A stretch of DNA of 15,454 nucleotides from Acidobacteriota bacterium (GTDB lineage: Bacteria; Acidobacteriota; Terriglobia; Terriglobales; Acidobacteriaceae). Positions 1-6,735 of the stretch are shown here, piece after piece; positions within the stretch are counted from its first letter, which is position 1; every line of letters begins with the position of its first letter. The notes beneath the pieces are model-generated. The model saw nothing but the letters and a program-made list of their open reading frames with translations. It was not told the DNA's origin and made no database searches. Both the position numbers and the translations under genes were made by a program. The stretch is taken from the NCBI GenBank assembly GCA_021779695.1, contig JAJYAE010000067.1, forward strand, positions 1 to 15,454, read 5' to 3'.

Positions 1-441
1 CTACTTGCTCTTAGCCTTGCTCCGCACCGCCGCCTGCTTCTTCCGTTCCCGCAGCAGTGCGGCGCGCTCCTTCTCCGGCAGCGCCAGCAGCGCCTTTGTG
101 CGCTTCGGCAGCTTCTCGAAGATCAACGCATGTGCGCATCGGAGTTCCTCTTCAATCTCTCGCGCGCGCAGCACGTCCCAGCGCTCCATCGTCACCCAGT
201 GCGCCTTCGCCAGATACGGCGCGGGAATCATCCCTTCCACCTCGAGCAGTTCGTGAAAGCGTTCCGCCCCGCAGTGAAACCAGAGCACTCCGGTGCCAAT
301 GCCCTCCAAATCTGTCATCGCAAACATCTTTCCGCCAAAGTCGCGGTCGCCCACCCAATACACCAGGTGATGGCCCCAGTTCACCGTCTCCACCACATGC
401 GGCAAGGCCAGACAGATGGCACGAATGCGCTCGTTGTCCAT
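1..441 (-). CDS. MmcQ/YjbR-family protein
   Basis: A complete 146-residue protein. Its N-terminal half has the family's pattern: an ALPHVVET segment (residues 13-20), then W-G-H-H-L-V (22-27), a GGKMFAM strand (37-43) and the IPAPYLAKAHWV signature (72-83). The family adopts a small alpha/beta fold related to the double-wing DNA-binding (CyaY-like) fold; its cellular role is not settled, so DNA binding is only a family-level suggestion. The tail (about 112-146) is a Lys/Arg/Ala-rich helix ending KSKAKSK, which may bind nucleic acid. The ATG is preceded by AGGAG. The gene starts 11 bp after the adenosine deaminase stop on the same strand and is probably co-transcribed with it. No functional link between the two is obvious. 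Confidence 0.85.
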   Translation of the reverse strand: MDNERIRAICLALPHVVETVNWGHHLVYWVGDRDFGGKMFAMTDLEGIGTGVLWFHCGAERFHELLEVEGMIPAPYLAKAHWVTMERWDVLRAREIEEELRCAHALIFEKLPKRTKALLALPEKERAALLRERKKQAAVRSKAKSK

Positions 442-452
442 CCCACTCCTGC

Positions 453-2051
453 TCAGAACTTCGCCTCAAACACGCGGAATCGCCGCTCCAGCTCCCACTC
501 CGCCGCGGCCTTCTGGCTCCCGTCCAGGAACGTCTTGCACGCCGGGCTCATCGTGTCCGCGCCCGGCATCTGCCCGCGGCACGCCGCGTTCAGTGCGGTG
601 AACGCATCCGGCGCAGCCCACAGTTCCTCGCCCGGCAAAAAGCTGTGCTCGATTCCCGTTCGCGCCAACTGCTTCATGTCCACGTAGCCAAGGTGATAAT
701 CCATCACCGCGCGCACATACTCATGCGTCAGGTCGATGCGGCTCACGCCCTCGTCATCGGTAGACAGCGCCACCGGCACGTGCGCCTCGCGATACAGCGG
801 GAACGGATGCTCCTCGCCCTTCACGCCGAGAATGCCCTCATTCGAGCTCAGATTGATCTCCACCATCACGTGCCGCTGCGCCATCTCTTTGAGCAGTCCC
901 TGCGCATCCGTCTCGTCCATCACATCCACGCCGTGCCCAATGCGTTCCGCGTGGCCCAGCTCCACGGCCTGCCGAATATGGAAGCGCAATCCCTCCGGCG
1001 GCACCAGCCCCGGCGCCAGCTCGCCCGCGTGCAGGCTGATGTGCACCTCGGGATACATGCCGTGCAGCGCATCCAGCATCTTCATCTGCAGCGTGTAGTC
1101 CCGCATCGACACGTACCCATCCTCCGGCATCACAAAGTTGATGCCAACCCACGTGTCGTCATGCGCGTCCATCGCCGCCTTCACTGTTTCGAATCCCAGC
1201 AGCGTCTGCGCAAACACTTGCTCCGGCGCATTCCCGCGCAGCACCTGGTAGAGATACCGCACCGTCACCCTGCACGCCGGCACCGCCTCCGCCGTGCCGC
1301 AGTGCTCCATCTCTTTGCGCTTCGCTTCTGCATCTTTTGCATCGGCCACGTCCGCGCCCACTTCATCGCGCAGCCCTGCTGCCAGCAGGGTCTCGCGATA
1401 CTTGGCAAAATCCATCTCCAGCGGATGCGCATGCGCCAGCGCAATCGCATGTCCAAACGGCGGCGTCTCCATCAGCTCCAGATACTGTTGATTCTGGTCC
1501 GCCGCGCGGCTCGCCACCTCATCCACCCATTCGCCGGTATGCGTCTTGCTCAACCCGCTGAAGCGCCCAAACGTCGAGAAGAACTGGTCGTGCCCGCTGA
1601 ACGACTTCACCGGCACAAAGCTGCGCATCGAAAACGCATCCACCAGCTCGTCGTACAAATCCTGCTCCGCCGCCGTCAGCACGCCTGACAATTCCTTCGC
1701 CGGCACCAGCGGCGCCTCGCATGGCGGCTTGGTCAAGCTCAGCGCCTTCGGGTCTACGCAGAGCCCGTCCTCGCCCGCGTCCTTGATAAAGGTCTCTGCA
1801 TACACCGCGCCACTCAGGTGCACGTGCAGGTCCGCGCCCTTCGGAAACTGGTCAAGAAAGGCGCGCAGCGTCAGCGGACCCTCCGCCACTGCCTCCTGAA
1901 AAGCCCGCGTCGCGCGGCCTTCCGCCACTGCGGCGTGTGCCACCGTGCCCTCTTGCGTCAGGCGCCTCGCGGAGCTCTGCGCTGCACCCAAAACGCTCAC
2001 ACCGCCAGCCAGGGTAAGGCAGGCCAGCCAAACAGGAACTTGTCTCGTCAT
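453..2051 (-). CDS. Adenosine deaminase, secreted/periplasmic type
   Basis: A 532-residue amidohydrolase-fold protein that should deaminate adenosine (or a related purine nucleoside) to inosine with a catalytic metal. Metal and catalytic motifs are in the usual order: HVH (H76, H78) within DLHVHLSGA, SLHAGE with H341 and the proton-shuttle E344, RIGHG with H373, and STDD with D432/D433. The first 25 or so residues form a signal peptide (VWLACLTLAGGVSVLGAAQSS), so export is likely. Cytosolic ADAs are about 330-350 residues; the extra length, including an N-terminal domain before the HxH motif and an insertion at about 225-260, recalls secreted ADA growth-factor-type enzymes. The ATG has GGTGAG just upstream. 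Possible role: salvage of extracellular nucleosides for purine and nitrogen. Family assignment is firm; exact substrate is inferred. Confidence 0.93.
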   Translation of the reverse strand: MTRQVPVWLACLTLAGGVSVLGAAQSSARRLTQEGTVAHAAVAEGRATRAFQEAVAEGPLTLRAFLDQFPKGADLHVHLSGAVYAETFIKDAGEDGLCVDPKALSLTKPPCEAPLVPAKELSGVLTAAEQDLYDELVDAFSMRSFVPVKSFSGHDQFFSTFGRFSGLSKTHTGEWVDEVASRAADQNQQYLELMETPPFGHAIALAHAHPLEMDFAKYRETLLAAGLRDEVGADVADAKDAEAKRKEMEHCGTAEAVPACRVTVRYLYQVLRGNAPEQVFAQTLLGFETVKAAMDAHDDTWVGINFVMPEDGYVSMRDYTLQMKMLDALHGMYPEVHISLHAGELAPGLVPPEGLRFHIRQAVELGHAERIGHGVDVMDETDAQGLLKEMAQRHVMVEINLSSNEGILGVKGEEHPFPLYREAHVPVALSTDDEGVSRIDLTHEYVRAVMDYHLGYVDMKQLARTGIEHSFLPGEELWAAPDAFTALNAACRGQMPGADTMSPACKTFLDGSQKAAAEWELERRFRVFEAKF

Positions 2052-2175
2052 TGCTCACCAGTGTAGTGCAGTTGCGGGAGCCGGAATAATCCTCCGCACA
2101 GCGGAGCATCCTCACCGCCTCTGGCTGGAAGCCAACCGGGTCTGAGCCTGAAACGGACACAGGGTCCGCCTGCGT

Positions 2176-2205
2176 TTGGCTCCCCTGCGGCGGAATTGCT
2201 ATACT
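2176..2205 (+). promoter_or_regulatory. Candidate sigma-70 promoter for tRNA-Phe
   Basis: TTGGCT (2176-2181) and TATACT (2200-2205) are spaced by 18 bp, close to the housekeeping -35/-10 consensus. Transcription would start near 2212, about 90 bp before the mature tRNA, leaving a 5' leader for RNase P. The rest of the 2052-2302 interval, which also separates the divergent adenosine deaminase gene, shows no open reading frame I would support. Confidence 0.4.
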
Positions 2206-2302
2206 ACCTGAGCTGTTGCAGTGCACTGTTCGTGGACCCGTCCCACCTTTTCCGGCCCAACCGGAATCCGCGCAGCCAAGTGCAACAAGAAGTCTTCACT
2301 GA

Positions 2303-2377
2303 GGCCAGGTAGCTCAGTGGTAGAGCGCGGCCCTGAAAAGGCCGGCGTCGGCGGTTCAATCCCGTCCCTGGCCACCA
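2303..2377 (+). tRNA. tRNA-Phe (GAA anticodon)
   Basis: The cloverleaf is complete. The acceptor stem GGCCAGG pairs with CCTGGCC (2367-2373). The D arm is GCTC/GAGC. The anticodon stem CGGCC/GGCCG closes the loop CTGAAAA, giving anticodon GAA. The T stem GGCGG/CCGTC closes TTCAATC and contains one G-U pair. The discriminator is A, and CCA is encoded (2375-2377). The last 21 bases are duplicated at 3667-3687, so the 3' end of this gene was the integration target of a mobile element that restored the tRNA when it inserted. Confidence 0.96.
2357..2377 (+). repeat. attL: 21-bp direct repeat at the tRNA-Phe 3' end
   Basis: This copy runs from the T loop through the 3' acceptor strand and CCA. It is identical over 21 bases to 3667-3687 and differs immediately outside on both sides (T versus G before, T versus C after). 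A T-loop-to-CCA overlap is typical of tyrosine-recombinase attachment sites in tRNA genes. Confidence 0.85.
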
Positions 2378-2389
2378 TCCACAAATAAA

Positions 2390-2417
2390 AGAAACAGCGC
2401 GAGTTAACGCTGTTTCT
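2390..2417 (+). terminator. Hairpin terminator just after tRNA-Phe
   Basis: AGAAACAGCG (2390-2399) and CGCTGTTTCT (2408-2417) form a perfect 10-bp stem with an 8-nt loop. The T-rich 3' arm (TGTTTCTAGAATT) is only a modest U tract, and an A-rich run (ACAAATAAAA) precedes the stem, so it may act in both directions. It starts 13 bp past the tRNA CCA, inside the inserted element, so the element would now supply the tRNA's termination signal. Confidence 0.6.
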
Positions 2418-2425
2418 AGAATTGC

Positions 2426-2444
2426 CGTGTACTCAATACGTACT
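2426..2444 (+). repeat. Inner direct repeat, left copy (possible recombinase arm site)
   Basis: CGTGTACTCAATACGTACT matches 3562-3580 at 18 of 19 positions in the same orientation. Each copy contains two GTACT boxes whose starts are 11 bp apart (2429-2433 and 2440-2444), about one helical turn. It lies 48 bp inside the left attachment repeat. Position and design resemble arm-type binding sites of lambda-like integrases; this is inference. Confidence 0.6.
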
Positions 2445-2450
2445 TAGCGC

Positions 2451-2756
2451 CTAATTTGCCGCGGGCGTGAAATCCACATAGTATTCCTTCCCGATTTCAA
2501 ATTGCTCCCACGCATCAGGGTTTACCGTTCCGAGTTTGATCTCACCGCTCGGGGAATAATCCCAGAACCGTGAGTTCTCGTGCTTCGGATCGTTGTTCGC
2601 ATAGACTGGTGAAAGGACGATTGTGCGAAGCTCGCACTCCTTGGTTTTCGGATAGCCGCTCTCGTCTTTTTCGTAATCATTGCCGTCAGCGGTGCGGATG
2701 CGCTGGCCACCTTGGCTGATCTCGATTCTGTTGACTACAAATTTTGCTCTGGTCAT
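2451..2756 (-). CDS. Hypothetical protein ending in a KEYYVDFTPA motif
   Basis: A 101-residue soluble protein with alternating beta-like segments (AKFVVNRIEIS, ECELRTIVLSPVYA) and the C-terminal pattern SPSGEIKLGTVNPDAWEQFEIGKEYYVDFTPA. I associate this layout with small uncharacterised proteins of phages and mobile elements, from memory and without a search. The start at 2756 (MTRAKFVV) was chosen because upstream residues do not look like folded protein. A longer form from the ATG at 2846 is possible: that ATG overlaps the stop of the upstream gene by one base (TAATG), which would allow translational coupling. Neither start has a good ribosome-binding site. Function is unknown; it belongs to the tRNA-Phe element cargo. 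Confidence 0.65.
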   Translation of the reverse strand: MTRAKFVVNRIEISQGGQRIRTADGNDYEKDESGYPKTKECELRTIVLSPVYANNDPKHENSRFWDYSPSGEIKLGTVNPDAWEQFEIGKEYYVDFTPAAN

Positions 2757-2845
2757 TTCTTTATAGTTCTGATTCGACCTTTCCTTAACCAAAGCACACC
2801 CACGAGGAATTGCAAGGTCCTCGGCGTGGATAAGTATCTGCAACA

Positions 2846-3244
2846 TTATTCGCTGCTCAGACTACGAACTCGAACCATGATTTTTGACGGGAGTGCCGGG
2901 CACGGCTGATCGACTTCATCGGGCGCTTCCAAATAACTGAAGGCGACGTCTTCGACCTCATACAATCCCCCGCCGAGATTCTTCCCGTTGCGGGTCTCAC
3001 CGGGAAGAAATACGCGGTCACCCGCCCTCGGAATGGCGGTCACCTCTGTCAATGGGACAAGGTTGATCCCAATCTTCCGGTCTGCATAACTGAATTCCAA
3101 GCATCCGTGGCTTACGGATTGTGGCTCGCGCTCCTTCTTCACGTCTCTGTAAAGGTTCTTCGTTGCGACGAAGAGCGTTGGGATTCCGACAATTGCGATA
3201 ATGTCCGCAACGAAACTGATCGGGTCAGGCCATTGGAATGTCAT
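2846..3244 (-). CDS. Hypothetical small membrane-anchored protein
   Basis: 132 residues. One N-terminal hydrophobic segment (about 8-27, ISFVADIIAIVGIPTLFVAT) is followed by a basic stretch (NLYRDVKKERE), so the rest is predicted to face the cytoplasm. The soluble part (about 43-132) has beta-rich stretches, including GINLVPLTEVTAIPRAGDRV and LYEVEDVAFSYLEAP, and ends in a strand (SKIMVRVRSL). I recognise the general pattern from uncharacterised bacterial proteins but cannot assign a function. It is the upstream gene of the minus-strand pair in the element; its stop codon touches the ATG at 2846. No clear ribosome-binding site precedes its ATG. Confidence 0.65.
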   Translation of the reverse strand: MTFQWPDPISFVADIIAIVGIPTLFVATKNLYRDVKKEREPQSVSHGCLEFSYADRKIGINLVPLTEVTAIPRAGDRVFLPGETRNGKNLGGGLYEVEDVAFSYLEAPDEVDQPCPALPSKIMVRVRSLSSE

Positions 3245-3303
3245 GCCGGAAGATTAGCACTGCCGATTTCGCCCAAGTACACTTATCCCCAGGACAAGAA
3301 GAC

Positions 3304-3561
3304 ATGGATTGGCTGAAAGATCATTCCTATTTGAGCGGTTGGCTCGCGCTCCCCGTAGCGATTGCCTCAATGGTCTACCAAAATCGTGGTAAGACATTTG
3401 CGGAGGTGGATTGGTCGCGCCTCTTGATTTACCTGCTATTTCTTTCATCGCTTGCTGTCGTTTTCACGCCAACGTTCGATGAGGCGGCGCGTTCGACAGC
3501 AAAGTTCTTTCTGGGTGGACTCATCGGATTTCTGATCGTTGACCGCAGACCAAGGAAATAG
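3304..3561 (+). CDS. Hypothetical two-helix membrane protein
   Basis: 85 residues starting MDWLKDHSYLSGWLALP. There are two or three hydrophobic segments: about 9-23 (YLSGWLALPVAIASM), about 39-54 (SRLLIYLLFLSSLAVVF) and about 68-79 (FFLGGLIGFLIV). The protein ends with a basic tail (DRRPRK). The start is set by AGGA at 3291-3294, 9 nt before the ATG; an upstream in-frame ATG at 3238 lacks such a site and would add non-membrane residues. It is the only plus-strand gene in the element and is divergent from the other two, with 59 bp between start codons, so both sides probably share a regulatory interval. Function unknown. Confidence 0.65.
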   Translation: MDWLKDHSYLSGWLALPVAIASMVYQNRGKTFAEVDWSRLLIYLLFLSSLAVVFTPTFDEAARSTAKFFLGGLIGFLIVDRRPRK

Positions 3562-3580
3562 CGTGTACTCAACACGTACT
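3562..3580 (+). repeat. Inner direct repeat, right copy (possible recombinase arm site)
   Basis: CGTGTACTCAACACGTACT differs from the left copy (2426-2444) at one base and keeps both GTACT boxes 11 bp apart. It begins directly after the stop codon of the 3304-3561 gene and ends 86 bp before the right attachment repeat. Confidence 0.6.
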
Positions 3581-3666
3581 CCAAAACCGCGTTTAGGGAG
3601 TATTCTGCGTTTCTTGCGGCGTTGAAAACGCAATAACATATTTAGAATCAGTGGCATGAAATAGAG

Positions 3667-3687
3667 CAATCCCGTCCCTGGCCACCA
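3667..3687 (+). repeat. attR: displaced copy of the tRNA-Phe 3' end
   Basis: This is a 21-base exact copy of 2357-2377, including the acceptor 3' strand and CCA. No other tRNA sequence precedes it (a 5' half is absent), so it is not a second tRNA gene. It is best read as the original chromosomal tRNA end, pushed away by the insertion. Confidence 0.85.
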
Positions 3688-3885
3688 CTTCCACGCAAGC
3701 TCATTCCCTCCGGCCAATCTCTCAACAGTGTGCCCGCCTGACCGAAGCGATCCCGCGCAACCGGAGCGTTTTCTGGTGTCCGGATCAGAAGCGCACCGGG
3801 GGCGCACCGTCGAAGGTTATCCTGCTCCATGGACCCATCAAGCTGTGGTCAAGCCTCGCAGGAAAAAAGGAAAGGTGGATTGGCA
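3688..3885. other. Gap between the element and the esterase gene
   Basis: This 198-bp stretch should be the original sequence downstream of tRNA-Phe. I see no tRNA terminator hairpin, no convincing -35/-10 pair and no -24/-12 motif. The only clear signal is the AAAGGTGG ribosome-binding region at about 3870-3877 for the following gene. Short open frames cross the attachment repeat but have no protein-like character. Confidence 0.5.
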
Positions 3886-5502
3886 ATGCGTACGATCTTG
3901 CTTGGATTCGCGGCCGTGACCGGCGTGCTCGCATTGGGGCTGTCTGCAACAGCCGCTCGCTCACAGGATTGCGCTGGACTCAAGCGCCTTGCCATCGTCC
4001 AGACGACCATTGAGAGCGCCGAGGCGGTGCCTGCCGGCAGCACGTTTGCGGTGCCCATGTCCATGCCCGCCATCCAGGTCGGTCCCCTGCCCGCGTTCTG
4101 CAAAGTCACCGGCGTCATTCGCGATCGCATCGGCGCGGATGGAAAACACTATGGAATCCGCTTTGAGTTGAGGATGCCTGCCAACTGGAACCACAAATTC
4201 TATTTCCAGGGAGGCGGCGGCCTGGACGGTCTCGTTCAGCCCGCCGTCGGCGTGGCCGGTCGCGGCGCGCCAACCGCCTTGGAGCGCGGGTACGCCGTCG
4301 TCAGCGATGATGGCGGCCACGAGGGACCGATGGACTCCTCCTTCGGGCGCGAGCAGCAGGCCCGGCTCGATTATGCCTTCGAGTCCACGCCGGAAACGGC
4401 GCGTGTGGCCAGGCAACTGGTCGCCACGTATTATGGCAGCTCGCCCGTCCACTCCTACTTCGTCGGCTGCTCAAATGGCGGGCGCGAGGCCATGATGGCC
4501 GCCGAGCGCAATCCCCTCGATTTTGATGGCGTGGTTGCCGGAGATCCCGGCTTTCGGCTGAGCCATGCCGCCATTGCAGAAGCCTGGGACACGCAGGCAT
4601 TCATGGCCGTCGCGCCCAAGGATGCTGAGGGTCGCCCAATCCTGAGTGAGTCTTTTTCTTCCAGCGATCTCAAATTGGTTGCCAACACCGTGCTCGCCCG
4701 ATGCGACGCGCTCGATGGCTTGAAGGATGGCGAGATCAACAATTTCTCAGCCTGCCGGTTCGATCCGGCAGAGCTGATCTGCAAGGGAGCAAAGACCGAT
4801 GCCTGCCTGAGTCGCGCACAGGTGCAGGCTCTCAGGAAGTCCTTTGGTGGTGCGCATGATTCCAATGGCAATCCGCTGTATGCACCGTGGCCTTACGATG
4901 CCGGCATGGGTGACATGGGATGGCGCATGTGGAAGCTGGGCACCTCAAAGACCGCCGTTCCCAATGCATTGAACGCTACGCTCGGCGGAGCGTCTCTCGC
5001 AGACTACTTCACGCATCCTTATATCAGTGGACGGACGCCGATGAATCTCGACTTCGACCGCGCGGCCGCGGAAGTGGACCAGACCGCGCGCATCAACGAC
5101 GCTGTAAGCACGGATCTCTCCACCTTTGCTGCTCGCGGCGGCAAGCTGCTGATCTATGAAGGACTCAGCGACCCGGTCTTTTCCGCCGATGACATCATCG
5201 ACTACTATCGCCAGCTTCAGCGCGACAGCGGCGGCGCTGAGAAGACTGTATCCTTTGCCCGCCTCTTCCTTATTCCCGGCATGACCCATTGCGGTGGAGG
5301 GCCGTCCACGGATGAGTTCGACGCCCTCTCCGCTTTGGAGAAATGGGTTGAGCAGGGCCAGGCCCCACGCTCCATCCTGGCCAAAGGGTCTGCATTCCCG
5401 GGCCGCACTCGGCCGCTTTGCCCTTACCCGCAGTATGCTGCATACAATGGTTCCGGCGATCCGCAGGATGCCGCCAACTTCACGTGCAAGAGTTCACAGT
5501 AA
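3886..5502 (+). CDS. Tannase/feruloyl esterase family protein, secreted
   Basis: A 538-residue serine esterase of the tannase/feruloyl esterase family, which cleaves esters of gallic, ferulic or related phenolic acids from plant polymers. The signal peptide spans about 1-27 (MRTILLGFAAVTGVLALGLSATAARSQ). The nucleophile lies in GCSNGGR (S196), the acid in EGLSDPVF (D429) and the histidine in PGMTHCGGG (H468). Cysteines next to the Ser (C195) and the His (C469) match the family feature of a disulfide joining the two catalytic segments. The start with AAAGGTGG upstream is preferred over an in-frame ATG at 3829, which would put 19 polar residues before the signal peptide. It is followed 48 bp later by a GH105 enzyme on the same strand. 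Exact substrate cannot be told from sequence. Confidence 0.9.
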   Translation: MRTILLGFAAVTGVLALGLSATAARSQDCAGLKRLAIVQTTIESAEAVPAGSTFAVPMSMPAIQVGPLPAFCKVTGVIRDRIGADGKHYGIRFELRMPANWNHKFYFQGGGGLDGLVQPAVGVAGRGAPTALERGYAVVSDDGGHEGPMDSSFGREQQARLDYAFESTPETARVARQLVATYYGSSPVHSYFVGCSNGGREAMMAAERNPLDFDGVVAGDPGFRLSHAAIAEAWDTQAFMAVAPKDAEGRPILSESFSSSDLKLVANTVLARCDALDGLKDGEINNFSACRFDPAELICKGAKTDACLSRAQVQALRKSFGGAHDSNGNPLYAPWPYDAGMGDMGWRMWKLGTSKTAVPNALNATLGGASLADYFTHPYISGRTPMNLDFDRAAAEVDQTARINDAVSTDLSTFAARGGKLLIYEGLSDPVFSADDIIDYYRQLQRDSGGAEKTVSFARLFLIPGMTHCGGGPSTDEFDALSALEKWVEQGQAPRSILAKGSAFPGRTRPLCPYPQYAAYNGSGDPQDAANFTCKSSQ

Positions 5503-5550
5503 ACAGCAAGCGCGCTCGCAAAGAATCTTCGCAGGAGACTTTGAAGCATC

Positions 5551-6735
5551 GTGCATCCATCAAGGCGATCCACACACAGGGTGATCGGAACCTGCGCTGC
5601 AGTTGGGCAACTCGTCATCCTGGTGCTTCTCCTGTTCACTCGGATTGCGCCGGCACAGTTGTTGACGACTCATGAGAAGGCAGTCGAAGTGGGCGATGCT
5701 CCTCTGGACCCCGGGCCATTGGATCATTCTCTGCAAACCCGGCTCCGCCCTGCTGCGGTGCACGCCGCCATGCGCAAGGTGGCGGATTGGCAGTTAGCCC
5801 GTGTCGCGGGCGCCGATAGCATCGATTGGACATTTGCGACCCTTTATCTCGGTTTTCTCTCCGCCTCCGACTCGCTGAACGATCCACGCTACCGGGATTT
5901 CGTGCGCGGTGTCGCAGAGGCCCACCGATGGAAACTCGGACCTCGCATCGCTCATGCGGACGACCAGGCCATCGGCCAATCCTACCTGGCACTGGACAAT
6001 CTGGATCCCGATCCCCGGCACCTTGAGCCGCTCCGCCAGCAATTTAACCGTCTCCTCAACAGTCCAGACGACCCGGATAAGCCTGTCTGGTGGTGGTGCG
6101 ATGCGCTGTTTATGGCGCCGCCCGTGTGGGCCCAGCTTGCGGCGACCACGGGCCAGTCAAAGTATATGGACTTCATGGACCGCGAGTGGCACATCACGGA
6201 TCACCTCCTGTGGGACCCAAAGGAGCATCTCTTCTCTCGCGACAGCACCTATCTCAGAAAGTATGAGAAAAACGGACAGAAGATCTTCTGGTCGCGCGGA
6301 AACGGTTGGGTCATGGGGGGGCTGGTCCGGGTGCTCAGCGACATGCCCAGGGACGATCCGCGGCGGGTGTTTTACGAAACCCGCTTTCGCCAGATGGCCG
6401 CCAGGATTCGGTCCATCCAGGGACGCGATGGGTTGTGGCGACCCGGGCTCCTCGATCCCGGTGCGTATCCGCTTCCAGAGATCTCCGGTTCAAGCTTCTT
6501 CGTCTTTGCCACGGCCTGGGGCATCCGCACGGGCCTGCTCGACCGTTCTCTCTATCTTCCTGTTGTGAAAAAGGGCTGGGCGGGACTCGTGCGGCACATC
6601 TACGCTGATGGCCGGCTGGGCTCGATTCAACCGGTCGGCGCATCGCCCGACACGTACCCTCCGGCGGCAAGCTACGTATTTGGGACCGGTGCCTTTCTTC
6701 TGGCGGGAGCAGAGGTCGCGCAACTCAATCCATGA
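5551..6735 (+). CDS. GH105 unsaturated rhamnogalacturonyl/glucuronyl hydrolase
   Basis: A 394-residue (alpha/alpha)6-barrel glycosidase related to YteR/YesR. These enzymes remove the unsaturated uronic acid left on pectin-type oligosaccharides by polysaccharide lyases, starting by hydrating the 4,5 double bond. Visible motifs are HADDQAIGQ (135-143), WWWCDALFMAP (180-190) with D184 as the likely catalytic Asp, and SRGNGWVMGGL (248-258). A hydrophobic segment (about 13-30) ending IAPAQ predicts export. The start is GTG with AGGAG 13 nt upstream, a long spacing; a second GTG at 5581 is possible but would remove the basic residues before the signal segment. The neighbouring esterase fits stepwise removal of acyl groups and sugars from plant cell-wall material. 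Confidence 0.87.
   Translation: MHPSRRSTHRVIGTCAAVGQLVILVLLLFTRIAPAQLLTTHEKAVEVGDAPLDPGPLDHSLQTRLRPAAVHAAMRKVADWQLARVAGADSIDWTFATLYLGFLSASDSLNDPRYRDFVRGVAEAHRWKLGPRIAHADDQAIGQSYLALDNLDPDPRHLEPLRQQFNRLLNSPDDPDKPVWWWCDALFMAPPVWAQLAATTGQSKYMDFMDREWHITDHLLWDPKEHLFSRDSTYLRKYEKNGQKIFWSRGNGWVMGGLVRVLSDMPRDDPRRVFYETRFRQMAARIRSIQGRDGLWRPGLLDPGAYPLPEISGSSFFVFATAWGIRTGLLDRSLYLPVVKKGWAGLVRHIYADGRLGSIQPVGASPDTYPPAASYVFGTGAFLLAGAEVAQLNP

Larger units (their letters stand above)
2357..3687. mobile_element. Small tRNA-Phe-integrated element without an integrase
   Basis: The boundaries are the two 21-bp attachment repeats. Between them lie about 1.29 kb: a hairpin terminator for the tRNA, an inner direct repeat, two minus-strand genes (2451-2756 and 2846-3244), one plus-strand gene (3304-3561), the second inner repeat and a 7-bp inverted repeat (3606-3612/3626-3632). 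Hand counts of three 60-bp stretches gave GC near 50% (2461-2520), 55% (3301-3360) and 43% (3421-3480), below the flanking enzyme genes. No integrase, excisionase or replication gene is present. It may be a deletion remnant of a larger island or a satellite mobilised by another element's integrase; two intact-looking ends and intact genes lean towards the latter. The mobile nature is inferred from the repeats. Confidence 0.75.

Noticed and set aside
57..1688. Long plus-strand open frame (543 codons) opposite the adenosine deaminase gene
   Set aside because: It is antisense to a gene with all catalytic motifs. Its product is rich in Arg, His, Pro and Ala, as expected from the complement of a GC-rich gene, and has no recognisable domain.
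2199..2384. Minus-strand frame encoding a GIEPPTPAFSGPRSTTELPG-like peptide
   Set aside because: This is the antisense translation of the tRNA-Phe gene, a familiar spurious prediction.
3606..3632. TGCGTTT/AAACGCA inverted repeat as a terminator for the 3304-3561 gene
   Set aside because: A 7-bp stem with a 13-nt loop and no U tract is too weak; it may equally be part of the recombination site.
3445..3807. Minus-strand frame of 120 codons crossing the right attachment repeat
   Set aside because: It overlaps the better-supported 3304-3561 gene, spans the element boundary and has no protein-like features.
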